A stretch of 64,000 nucleotides of DNA from Undaria pinnatifida (Eukaryota > Sar > Phaeophyceae > Laminariales > Alariaceae): assembly GCA_012845835.1 (NCBI GenBank), contig JABAKD010000024.1, forward strand, positions 10,111,103 through 10,175,102, given 5' to 3'. A model generated the notes under the pieces. The model did not search any database. It had not been told where the DNA came from and saw nothing but the letters and a program-made list of their open reading frames with translations. Positions 43,401-55,400 of this stretch are shown here, one piece after another (the first letter of the stretch is position 1; each line of letters starts with the position of its first letter). Made by a program: the position numbers and the translations under genes.

Positions 43401-46400
43401 CCCGGGGGGGTCGCAAGACGAAAAGGGAGACACAGGTAATACACGTATAGAAATATTTCCACCTATAATGTTGTTACACGTTCTCACATAGATAAACCGC
43501 ACTGCTCTTCTTGGAGGAAATGTGTAGCATGAGCTAGTGCATTGCTCCAAAGAAAGAGTAGTAGTGGTAGTAGTAGTAGTGGTATTCATCAGCGGGAAGA
43601 GTGTGATAACGGTGGGTGCATGTTGTACTGATGTATATACACGCAGACGAATTATGAGTGGTCAGGGGATGCTGTGTACCGTACGTGGAATAGTGCTCGC
43701 TGATATATTATGGTACGTCACATGTGTTTGTACTTGGTAGTGGATATAGGGTTGACCAGCGAATGTCAATCGCACTTTGATGCTGTACAATAATAATTTA
43801 TTGGTTGGCGGCAACAATTTCGGTATGTATCGCGTACGTGGTAGTATTTTCCATGAGTTGGAGGTGGTAGTGCTCAACGCTTTGGTACTGTGTTCGAGGG
43901 GAACCAAAAACCTTGATGTACTCCTCGTTTGTCCCCGTAAAATGTAGAGCTAGATGAATAGTGTTTTCGCCTGAACTCGCCACTATTTGATGCATGCGGT
44001 CAGAAATGTATGTGTGTACGATAATAGCAACAGGCGTAGAACCGATCAACCCAGCAAATCAGATGGCGTCCATGGCGAATTGTAGCCTATTTTGGCCACA
44101 ACAGCACCGTGTATATACCCGAGTTTGGCTATCGCTACTAAGGAGTTATATATCCTTGCACCCTACCCATGGTTCCACTCTGCCCCAAAAACATCTTTGG
44201 CCTGGTCGAGACTCGCGTGCATGCTGCGCTCGTGATGCATGTCACCCACGCCGCGCCCGGCGCTATCTTCCAAGCTTTCCCCGCTCTGTCCCTGTGAGCC
44301 CCTTCTGCCGCGCGGAGAGATGCAAGCCGTGCCCTGTGGCGCTCGTTCCAACACTCGGCTGCTCCCGGCCTCTCTACCTCCCAGCCTCCTCCTGCTGGTA
44401 TCCGCTCTGTCCGGAAACATAATACCGGGATATGTTTTCGTTGAACTGAAATGGTCCTCACATTCGGACGTGTCTAGTTATCCGGAAAAGGAAAAATAAA
44501 CACACCGGGGCAACCATGCCCACAGACGCTTTCGCTCCTGCCTCGGCGAGCGGCCGCCCTCGCGGCGGGATAGCGCAGGCCAGTTTACCCTTCTCTGCAC
44601 CCGTGCCCACGCACCCACATCGAGATCCGGGGCTGAAACGGCCCAGGGCGCCCCCCCCCCAAACGCCACACTAATCCGATCCACATGTGCACTGTTGCTG
44701 CGTTTATGTTGCTTCTACTGCTGCTGTTGTGCTGCTGCTGATGTTAATTTAGTCCGGGCGGTTGCTGCTACTGCGGCTATGCGGCTGCTGCTGAGGGTAA
44801 TTGAGTGTGTTAGGGTATCGGGTAATTTTTTTACGAACAAAACAACGAAGAACAAAAAATTGTATAAGAACTTTATAAACAAATCAAAATTTAAGAGCAA
44901 ACTATTATTGTGCTTGTTTCTGGGTGCTGTTCTAAGCGGTTACTATATTTATGTCCAATCCCGGTCTCGACCAGCAGCACCCGGAGATTTTTTTGGTTCC
45001 ATGGAGCCACCAGGCGCCCTATCCCCAGCCTCCCTCTCTCGGCCGCTGGCGGCCCAGTCGCGACGGAAATCGGCAGCCCCGCCCCTCGAAGTCGAGGAGA
45101 CCCAACCCACGTCACGCGTTCATTAGGTGCACACGGTTCCAGACAGCTATTACGGTGTCCGCGGAAGGCAACCAAACCTTGCGGATCTGTTCACAGTTTC
45201 TATCTGGGCGAAACTATAGAGGACGTTGACTATTGGATATGATTTTTGTATTGTTCCTTATATTCCCGGCCGACGGGGCATACTTAGTGAGAGGACAGGG
45301 GTGTAACAGTGCCATATCGGCGCACGAAACACCCCTATCTGCACCCTCGGCCCTGCTCGCCGCCGCGAGAGATATAGCACTTAGCAGATATGCACTGCTG
45401 CTGTCTATTGCTCCAGCTGCTGCTGTTGTGCTGCGGCTACTGGTGCGGCTACTGCTGCTTCTACTGCTGCAACTGCTGAGAGGGTGCGATAAAAACAGAG
45501 AAGGCGATCCGAGACTGGGCGGGTAGCGGACCATTTTTTCACAAACGAAAGGAAAAAGAACAAAAAAATGTAAAAGTTTATCAAGATTTGTAAAACAATT
45601 TGGGCTTTTGCAAACGACCTGCTCGTCTCAGGGAGTCGGAACGCAATCCCTTGCGAAATAGAGTCAACTAAACGACGTTTAATGCGCCGAACACCGCCAC
45701 GGAGCTCGGCCGAGATCCAGACATGTTTCATATTGTACTCATGGCAGGCTAGCTTGCCCCGCGGCCGAAAATACGAGAAGAAAACCTCGGGCGCCGGAGA
45801 GCAGCGAGTCAAACAAACACGAAGATAATATTTTAAATAGACATATACGAGCTGGGCCAGCAACAAAACGTACCAGATAGAATGTGTCAGAAAGTCGTAT
45901 CTCGTAAACCACTGCGAACCAGGACTTCAAATTTGGAGGCACCGACCATGACACGACAGTGTATTTGCGAAAAAAAGGTATGGGAAAAATTATGACATGT
46001 CTATACAGTCGACCCCGCTTTAAAGACGCACATGGTTTTTTTTTTCAGGGCGTCTTTAACCCGGGGAATCGTCTTTAACTTTCCGGGGACAATAACTCCC
46101 CTTCCCCGGGGTCAACGGAGACGTAACCTACGTCAAACGACGCGCCATTTCAGCAGGAATACTGGCATGACAGGCAAACGCCGAAAAAGAATCACCACGC
46201 CGTTGTAGGTATGTAGAATTTAAGTTTTCGCGGACATCACCTCCACCCGCGCCAACCTGAGAAACTACAACCTTGGCGCTGCACATAGACTACTTGCGTG
46301 TGTGGACTGCGCGTGCTTTGCGTTCGTATTTACAAACAAGGGAACCTGTATTCGAGTACATTTAGTCTCTCGTTGGCCCACTTGAAAATCACTCCTCTGA

Positions 46401-49400
46401 AGCCTACGCTTGATGTAGTCACCACATGAAAAATATGCGTACTGCCGTTTCAACGTCACGTACCAACCAGAGAGCCACCTGCGCTCGAAACCACACAGCT
46501 CGAGTACAGGGGAAAAATAACACCATGAAGCACGAAACACGCACAACGCTGAAACAAAGAGAGCTCACTCCACTGCAGTTTTAAAAACCGAATCCACACA
46601 GAGCATGAAACATGTTTGCCGAGCGAAGCAAAATCACAGATCGCACCAGCGACCTTAGCCCAAAGAACGGCATTCCCAAACTACGACTTCCATGCATCAC
46701 GAAGGGTGGACTGCACCTCACCCCTCCCCTTCGCTCTACGCTTGACTTGAGTTTCATGTGTAAACGAATGAACGGTTCTCAAAAGAAGGAATAGCGATTC
46801 GCTGTATTCGCCGTTTCCCCCTTTCGCGTACAAGTAGGAACGAACTTCCTCAAGACGAGAGCGGACTTCGGCTTCTGAAAGGGAGGTTGTGACTAACCCT
46901 AACCCTAACCCTAACCCTATGGTTCTGTAAAAAATGTCGTCTTTATAGCGGGGAGTTGACTTAAGCCGAGCGTCTTTAAAGCGGGGACGACTGTAATGCG
47001 ACTCGATGTCGACGACATCTCCGCGAAGATTCAAAAGCACCAACTTTTAACACCAAATAAAGGGGGCTTGTCATGGGCCGACGCTGGTGGGCCGGCCGGC
47101 CCGGCCCGGCCCATCACTTGCTCATGTGGTGGGCCGCGGCCCGGCCCGGCCCATCAATTTTCCAGTGGATGGGCTGCGACTCGGCCCTTGCCGTCAAAAA
47201 TTTAGAGGATGGGCCACGGCCCGGCCGGACCCATCGAATCTATTTTTTTTCCGGCCCGGCCCGGCCCGGCTCATGGCATTCTCCATTTTTCCGGCCTGGC
47301 CTGGACCGACCCATGACATTTGCAGCGAGGCTCATGAGACGCGGGCTCTAAATGGGCCGGCCCACCATCTCTGTGGGCCAGCCCGTTGATTTGAAGGGCC
47401 GGCCCATGAGCCGACGCATGGGTCACCCGGTATTATACAGTGCACGCTGACGTTTTTGGATTTGTGTTGATGATTATCGGCTGACTATTATGTGTTATAT
47501 TCTTCTTATATACCGGTTCGTGGCCGTTTCATGATTTTATTTACAGTACACTACATATCATGAGCCGCGGCCCGGGCAGGCCCGCGAAAACGCGTGGGCC
47601 GCCTCATAGACCGTGTCGGCGTCGTCGTCGTAGTAGCAGCAGTTGTTCACATATCATGGGCCGCGGCCCGGGCTGGCCGTGAAAACACGTGGGTCGCCTC
47701 ATAGACTGGGCAGCGCGGCCCATATAAAACCTACATCTCATGGACCGCGGGACGACCCGGTCTATCAAGTTTTCAAAATTCTCGGCCCGGTCCGATCACG
47801 CCTATCACTTTTTCAATTTTTTCGACCCGGCCCGTGACAATATTCCAATCGGTCCCGCCCGCACCATTGGCACCATTGGCCCATGGCAAGCCCTGCTAAA
47901 TTCCGTAACAAACCGTCGTTCCCGATCAAGGCGAAATCTGATGGAGACGTTGCTGAGGACACATGGAGAAGATCGAAACAAGTTTGAATGCCCAATTCGT
48001 CGCCCATCACGACATAGGGAGAAAATACAATTCGTCCTCGTTAATTGAAGTAAAACAGAGGACTAAGGTACTTACTGCGGTGCAGCGCTCAACTTTTCGA
48101 TTTTCGATCTGGAATTTTAACAGCGTATTCGTGACGTCCGTGCGAAATTATGTCGTTCGTGCCTTGTTTTCAAGATGAGTAGTTTTAGCCGCGTTTTTTT
48201 GGGGGGGTTGCTTTTTGGTGATATCTCTCGATCGAAAAACAACTCGAAAAATACAGGAAATCAACGTGTGGATTTGTGCATGAAAAACGCTGCGTGGCAA
48301 TTTTGCACGTCCAACTGCCTAAAATTGGGCGCTGGGTGGCCGATCTCCCGTTGTGACGGGGTGTTGGCTGGCCCAGATCGTGTGCGCACCGGAGTTATAC
48401 GCGCGGCGCGAGGCGCATCGCTAGTGGCCGTTTCGCACTTCAGTCGCTTGTTGGTTATATTGAACTACCCACTGAGCTACGTAGTCACGCGACTGCGTGG
48501 CTCAGTGGGTAGTTCTATATAACCAACAAAAGATATGTCGTGGGTTCGAATCCCACCGACTTCATTTTTCCGCTTGTTTCCGGGAAAAGCTTTACAATAA
48601 CGAAATTACGTCTCTACAAGCGTGCGCGCTGGAGACGTGAATGGTCATGATAGTTTGCTCCTGAGCACTACGGTAGTGCGTGGCGAGGGGAGAGAGCCCC
48701 GCAGATTCCTGTTACGAAGTCGGTGAGAGCCAATTGGACTCGCAAACATATCTTTAGTTGGTTATATAGCACTACCCACTGGCCCACGCAGTCACTAACC
48801 AACATTACTTTCTTAACGTACCGTGTACGACAGCGCGTATCACCCGGTACATTTTATGCCATATACCTAAAGTATGCCACACGTGGTGGTCATTTTTGTG
48901 GAGCTTCGCATGATTGTCACCGGGGGCGTGATATACACCGTCTTGGACGGCATGATATGTACCGGGGTCATACGCACCGGGCGAGGCGCATCGCGAGTGG
49001 TCAACTCACGCTGCAGTTACCTACTTGACCCTCTTTGTACTGCTAAAGTGCTATCCCATTCTACTTCCAAGTAGTTTTTCCCCAGAAATGTGGGTTGAGT
49101 TCTAGACGGGCAACCCCTTTGAATCTTTACACAAAGAGACGGACGTAAGACGAACACGATTATGGCGTGGAACTGTTTGGACATTTTTTTTCCGACCTAC
49201 GCGACTCCTCAACTACAGCATTCTTTGCATAGCCAACCACTGTCGTTTGTTGTTGTTGTTGTAATATTAGGCCGTGGGATTGGTTATCTGGTTGCAGTAA
49301 GCCTCGGTATGGATCTCTTCATATGAGAAACCTTAGAAAAATTGTGTGCACCCGTAATCCCGTAATGCATGCCTGGTAAGATAGGGGCGCACTTGCTTTT

Positions 49401-52400
49401 TTCTGAGGCGCTCTGTAACACCCCCCAAAACGGAGATTAAAGAAAAAAAAAACTGGGCGCTTCACCGGGATGAGCGTTCACTCGATGGACGATCTCACGG
49501 TCTATTTATAGCAACGATTACTAGTACTGTTACTGCAGTAGGTACAAGGTACAGTAGGTAGTAGTGGGTACAGTACAGTAAAACCTACGGAAGAGGTGCA
49601 CCCTTTTTATTTCGACGCTTATTGGTCACTTGGGGAGTTCCATACCTCACCAAAAAAACTGATTCCGAGTAAAAACTGCAAGTGCAATATTGGGATGATG
49701 AAATCATGCAATCCCATGGCCTAGGTATGCAAAGAAATCATGCAATCATGCAATCATGCAATCATGCAATCATGCAATCATGCTGCTAACCCCCCCCCCC
49801 CGACATTCCAACGGTTTATGGGTGGGTATGTGGAGCATGCAATCATGCAACGCGATTATAAAAACGTTCTAACCAAAAAGTGCTACCTCTATATTTCGTA
49901 GTACCTCTATGGTAGCACGCGTCCGGTACTGGGTAGTTTGTTTCAGGACCGCCGCCTGTCAGAACTAGTCGCGTCCTGTATCGTATGAAATAGCACGCGT
50001 CGTGGACGACTCTCGCGCGGCGTGATCCTCCTGGTGCACTCGTACTGCTGCTTGCTGACTGTAGATAGTTGGCTACAGTCGTATTCCACCTATAGCGCCG
50101 GTTGGGTAGTACCGGTTGCCCGCTATACTGTAGTGCCTGGCACATATGGGAACAACCAATAGTGGCGGTATGCGGAGTAGCGCCAGTTGTCCGGTATAGT
50201 GCCGGTATTCCCGACCTGCACGTACCGGCACTATCAGGGGCTCACAGCTGTATACCGTTTCACGTTCAATGCTACTGAGTTCCCGGCATTGAAGGGATGC
50301 GAGGGTCGATGATACAGCCATGCATGACAATTAGCACACCTCCCCTCCTCTTTGGCTCTCCGCATGCAATGGTGGGGAAGTTTCGGCATTAGAAGGTTAT
50401 AGGAATGCGAGGGTCTCATTGTAGGGATGCGATGGTCTATGGCACCGGCCTTGCATTACAAAGGGTACCCCCTCCCGCGCTCTACGCGTGTAACAACCAA
50501 TTACTACAGCAGGCAACAAACCGGTAATTCCCTGCCCCCATGCATGGTACGATCCTCCCCTCTTCCCATGCATTTTTTTAGGGAAGCGGCATCAGGTCAG
50601 ACGGCGAGGTCGTTCGGACAGCAGCTCCGGACTACTGCCCTCCTAGCTGCGGAAACAGACCTGTCCCGGGTTGTCGTCCCATGCCTGGCTCGGGCGATTT
50701 CCGCAGCATCTCAGCACGAACTGGCAAGTGGTGGGGTCTTGGTCCATTCCGAGGGCAGTCACACGCACAAAACTCCACGGCGAACGTTTAGGGAAGCGCA
50801 TTTTAACGGTTTGGAGCGATTGCCGCGAAACCCAAGAGAGTGTGACAGGCGAAACGAAGATGTTGCGCTTTGGGCCCCGGTGCTAGCGGTGTGTCGTTCT
50901 GTGGACGCCGTTGTAAGTGGCGTGGGGAGGCCAAGGATGAACTTCACACGGCGCAGCAGCACGGATTTTGTGGCTGGCGGGAGTTAAGTATTTACAAGGT
51001 TCTTCCGCTGGTTTTGTTATCTGATTCTTGACGCGTGGTACGATAGGGCTTGCGTTTTTCGGCCCACATGTTTCTATCAGACCATACGGCGATGCTGCGA
51101 TGCTGCGATGCTGCGATGCTCCTGTTCTTACTGTAGTGCAATCGGAACCCAGTGCGTGCGCTGCCCCCTACGCTGGTTGCGTTACCTCCTTTGTTGCTTG
51201 CTGTCTGTTTGGCTTGCTTAGTTGATGTTCCGTTTTTAGTCGTCGCGTCTTGGTTTGTTTCGCTCATGCTTTGTTTTCCTGAGGACTTCTCCCCCCCCTT
51301 TGCGTTCCTTCGTTTTTCTTGCGTTCTTTATTGTTCTTTTCCTTGTGTTATGGTATTACCTTGGAAAACCGGTAAGTACGTCAAGAGAGGTAGCGTGGAA
51401 GTAGTCGTATTATTTGGGAGGTGTATCTCAGATGCGAAAGACAGGAAGTAGGTGGGGTAGAGCTGGGCCCACATATTACCAGTCAACATCAGGATGAGAG
51501 GCCGGAATAAAGCTGGTTCGTCGCGTAGTACTTGCAAGTTGTCTGGTTTAGACGATAGTGTACTGGCTTAGACTATAGTCTAGATGTGTTCCGCTTTCGT
51601 ATTCATTGCGTTTGGCATTGCATGGCCGAGTCCCCTTACTGTATTTGCGATGTATATTTCTGTGTCGTAGTTTGTATCCTTTGTATCCACAGAGCTTGTC
51701 CCTTTCTGGGATGAGTGGGATCTTGAAAACTGACCCTATAAGATTGGATGGGAAGCTGAGACGATTAGGTTCAAACAACAAACAAGCCGCCGCGATGGTG
51801 GCAACTCGGCGTTATTGTTCGCTTTATTGTGCGAGTGGCCATACCAAGTGGCTACAGCACGGAATGGTGTTGACAGACTGGTAGAACACGCGAAGAGACA
51901 CTAGTGGTGGTGGTGCTACATTAGCATATGGCCAGGAGAAGAAGCGGGCTTAACATTGCGGGTTTGTCGATATTCATCGATACTGGTACAGTGGGTTGAT
52001 GCGCCTGCGATTGCGTACGCACCCAGAGAAGGAAAAGGGATTGGACGAGAGTTGTGGTGTTCGGTGTATTGTGTTATGGTGTTGCGTTACGTACCGCCAA
52101 AAACGGACACGAGTATTCCTTATATAGTAGTGAATCAGGCATTGCGCACAGTCGGACGGAAAGTGAATACACGTGGTGATGCCTTCGATTCGGTTACCCG
52201 ACCTGTGGGAGTTGGGGAGCCAACGAGAGCTCCGGGAGGAACGTTCGGAGGCGGGCCTCGTCAAACCCTCCGTGAGGAGCCGGTGGGGAAGGTTTCGTTA
52301 ATATGGCGCATCGCAATGACCGATGTGCCACCACGGGAACGCACTAGAGCATCTTGTGTTTTAGCCCGTATCTGACGCTGAAGGCCATGCTTGTTGGGCG

Positions 52401-55400
52401 GTGGTCAAAGCAAATTTGCGAAGTGAGTTGCGATCCAGATTAACACATAAATATCCTAACTTAGGGTTAGGGTTAGGGTTAGGGTTATCTTCCGCTCTTT
52501 ACGGTACGCTAAAACTATTGGAATATCCCTTATTTTGAGTCAGGCTCAACTTTCGTCTTGTCTGGCTGTGCGTCCTACGCTAATGTCAGTCTTAAAAAAG
52601 GCGTTTTTTGTTTTTTGAGCAAAGGCGCAGGGCTAATTTGTCTTACGCTCCCAATTCCTTGCCGCGTTGAGAACTTGAAACAAGTATCTCTTCACCCATT
52701 CCAAGCCTTTTGCCCCGAAACCGTGGGTTCAGTTCTAACGTAAATGGCGTTCGAAAGGGGTTATGTTGGCTGTTGTAACGTACGAATAGTGTATGCCAAA
52801 CAGTTATTCCGATATTCTCGTGTAGCACTTGGATCACCTGGCGACCTCACTTGCAGACACGGCAGACGACCTAATCGTACTATCATACGATAGGGGCGTT
52901 TTTTTTTTTTTTGTCTGGTTGATGGGGCTTCTCGGCTGAGGAACTATCAAATATCATCATGGTATACCCATCATGGTATAATCATGATGATGTACTAATC
53001 ACGGCATATAGCCCCTCAAGTGAAGAGCCTTGAGCATTTTTGCGTGAGCCCGCTACCGTAGCATTCGTCCGCGACCACAACTAGACGCAGCAGCTTGGCT
53101 GCGCCCCTTACCGGCAGGCCGGGGCGGCGACGGGCCGTGTCGGGGCGGATTGCCAACCACTCGTCGAACAAGTGGGTATTGAAAAAGGCCGGACTCCCCT
53201 CCTCCCCCCGCCTGATGCATCGCACCCGGTGGGGAGGGCGGCTTGCTTATTGAACGTCGAGCCTATCCCTACTCATCTTTCGCTTTTGCTCACCCCCCCC
53301 CCCCCCCCCCCTCCCCCCCGTTTCAATGACCATCTTCCGTGTATTTTGGATGCGACGTTTTGGGTGTGCGGCGTTTGTTCCTGGTAAAACCAACACACAG
53401 AAATATAACGGAAAATGGTGAAACGGTTCGCCCGTGCTTCTGGCGACTCAAACCCCAACCCCTCGCTACACCACGGCAATCAAAGCATAGCTAGATTCTG
53501 CTACTTCATCCTAGAAGCGTACCGGGCTTACCCGTCGAGTGGATAATACTGCGGCGGTGAGTTTACCGGCCGATAGTCATATATATATAATTTCTGTTAA
53601 GCACCCTTCTCGAGCGTTCATCTAGATACGATAAAAAAATCATGCACGTAGAGAAGTGCGGTCGCACGCATCATCATAGTGCATACATATCGACATCTCA
53701 ATCTTACGATGTAGGCCATCCTCAATTGGAACTCCCTAATGCCATCAAACCGTTGTCGTTGCTTCATTGCTGTATCCTGGTGCAACAATAATCAACAGCC
53801 TCCCTGCTTCACACCTGATACGGCATGACATCGTTTTATATACCTCTAGGTAAAACAAGCCAATGAACATTTGTAGTGAATCTACATCTTCCCTGAACTA
53901 CTTTGACCGAAAGAAAGGTTGCAGTACTATTGTCCCTGAAAGTCACTCCTAAAATCAAGAATCGAAATCTAGCGACAAAATCCAGAATAACTTTACAACC
54001 GAAATCCTAAATCAAAGTCCAAAATACGAAATCAACCCATCGAAAACAAGAATCCAAACTTCAAAAACCAGTATATTAGGTCCGAAAAACTAACTCCAAA
54101 GTTCGAAATCTCCATCATCAACCCGGTCATCAACACCCAGCTGCCATAACTAGAGATGTTACTGCACGATAATCTAACGGACACCAGCTGGTGAAATAGA
54201 GTCGAAACGAGTGTACGAGCACAGAAGTCCCCAAACTCACTATATAATCCCCTCCCCTCCCCCTCCCCTGATCCCTTTTGTTCATAACCCCCCCCCCCCT
54301 TCCCCCCCCCCCCCCCCCCCCCCCGATCCCTCCCCCCCCCCCCCCCCCCCCCTTCCGCCTAGTTTGTCCAAACGCCCCACTCACAATCGAAATCGGTCAG
54401 AGTAATAAACACCTATACGCAGTTGATATCACGTCATTTTCTTTCTAACCATCCATGACGTAGTTTTCATTCTTTCCCCCCACCCTCCCAAAAAAAAAAC
54501 CCTCCAACGCCCCCTCTTTTCCAACCACCCGCACGATCGCCTAGACCTAGCACCACGCCCATAACAAGCTCCTACATATCTTTGATCTCACAGCCGAAGT
54601 GTATTTGAATATTATTTGTGACCTAAACCTCCTAAAAAATCTCCCCCCCCCCCCCCCCCCCCCCCCTTCTCGCCCTCCCTTGCTCAAACGCCCCACCTAA
54701 TATCGAAGTCCGCCAGATTAATAAACACTTCACGCACTGGATATCACCTCATTATCTTTCGAAAGCCATCCATGCCGCTGCTTTCCCCCCCTCCGCCCCA
54801 AACGCGCCCTTCTTCCCCACCACCCGCACCATCGCCTAGACCTAGCACCACACGTATAACAAACCCCTCACTTAAAACCCTTCCTTCCCCCCGCCCACCC
54901 CCACCCCCCCGCCCCCTCCATCCCCCCTCCTCCGCCCCCACCCCCCACCTCCCCAACCCCCCCCAACCCATCCCAACCCCACCCCCTCGAACACTCTCTC
55001 TCTCTACTCACTGATTGTACGACTTACCCCATGATATACATGATAAACTGATGAATTCTTCCCAAAACCGTCACATTTATCCCCCAAAATAATGTATAGT
55101 TTCCACCCACAGATTGAGCTGCCCCACACGCCCCCCCCCCCGCCCAACGCCCCCCCCCCCATGATAAACTGGTGCATTATTTTTTTCTTCTTTTTTTCTT
55201 TTTTTTTTCCCCAAAACCGTCAGATTTATCCCCTTGAAAGGATTTATAGCTTACACGCACAAATTGTCCGCCCGTCCGCCCCCCCCCCCCCCTCCAACCC
55301 CGCTCGCTTTTGATCAAAACCAGGCCCCCACGTCCTTCAAAACTCCGCCCCCTCCCTCACCGGCTATTCGACTTACAGGATTCACTTGATAAAAAGATAC

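Larger units (their letters stand above)
43012..50581 (+). other. Gene B intron (7.6 kb)
   Basis: Its repeats are listed separately. In 43240-44690, 47840-48440 and 48800-49700 I see little besides a degenerate telomere-like GGGTAGGGTCAGGG stretch at 43173-43220, a TCGCAAG-type repeat at 43395-43435 and a GTAGTAGTGG run at 43555-43585. Confidence 0.35.

Noticed and set aside
48491-48566. A functional tRNA gene
   Set aside because: The A-box, B-box and T-arm are present, but the acceptor stem pairs poorly and there is no normal anticodon arm; inverted copies show it is part of a repeat.
51956-52375. 139-residue frame as a gene
   Set aside because: No ATG-based start fits, there are no clear splice borders, and no family match.
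53425-53490. tRNA or SINE head on the minus strand
   Set aside because: A-box-like and B-box-like words are present (TGGTGTAGCGAGGGG, GGTTTGAGTC), but they almost touch, leaving no room for an anticodon arm.
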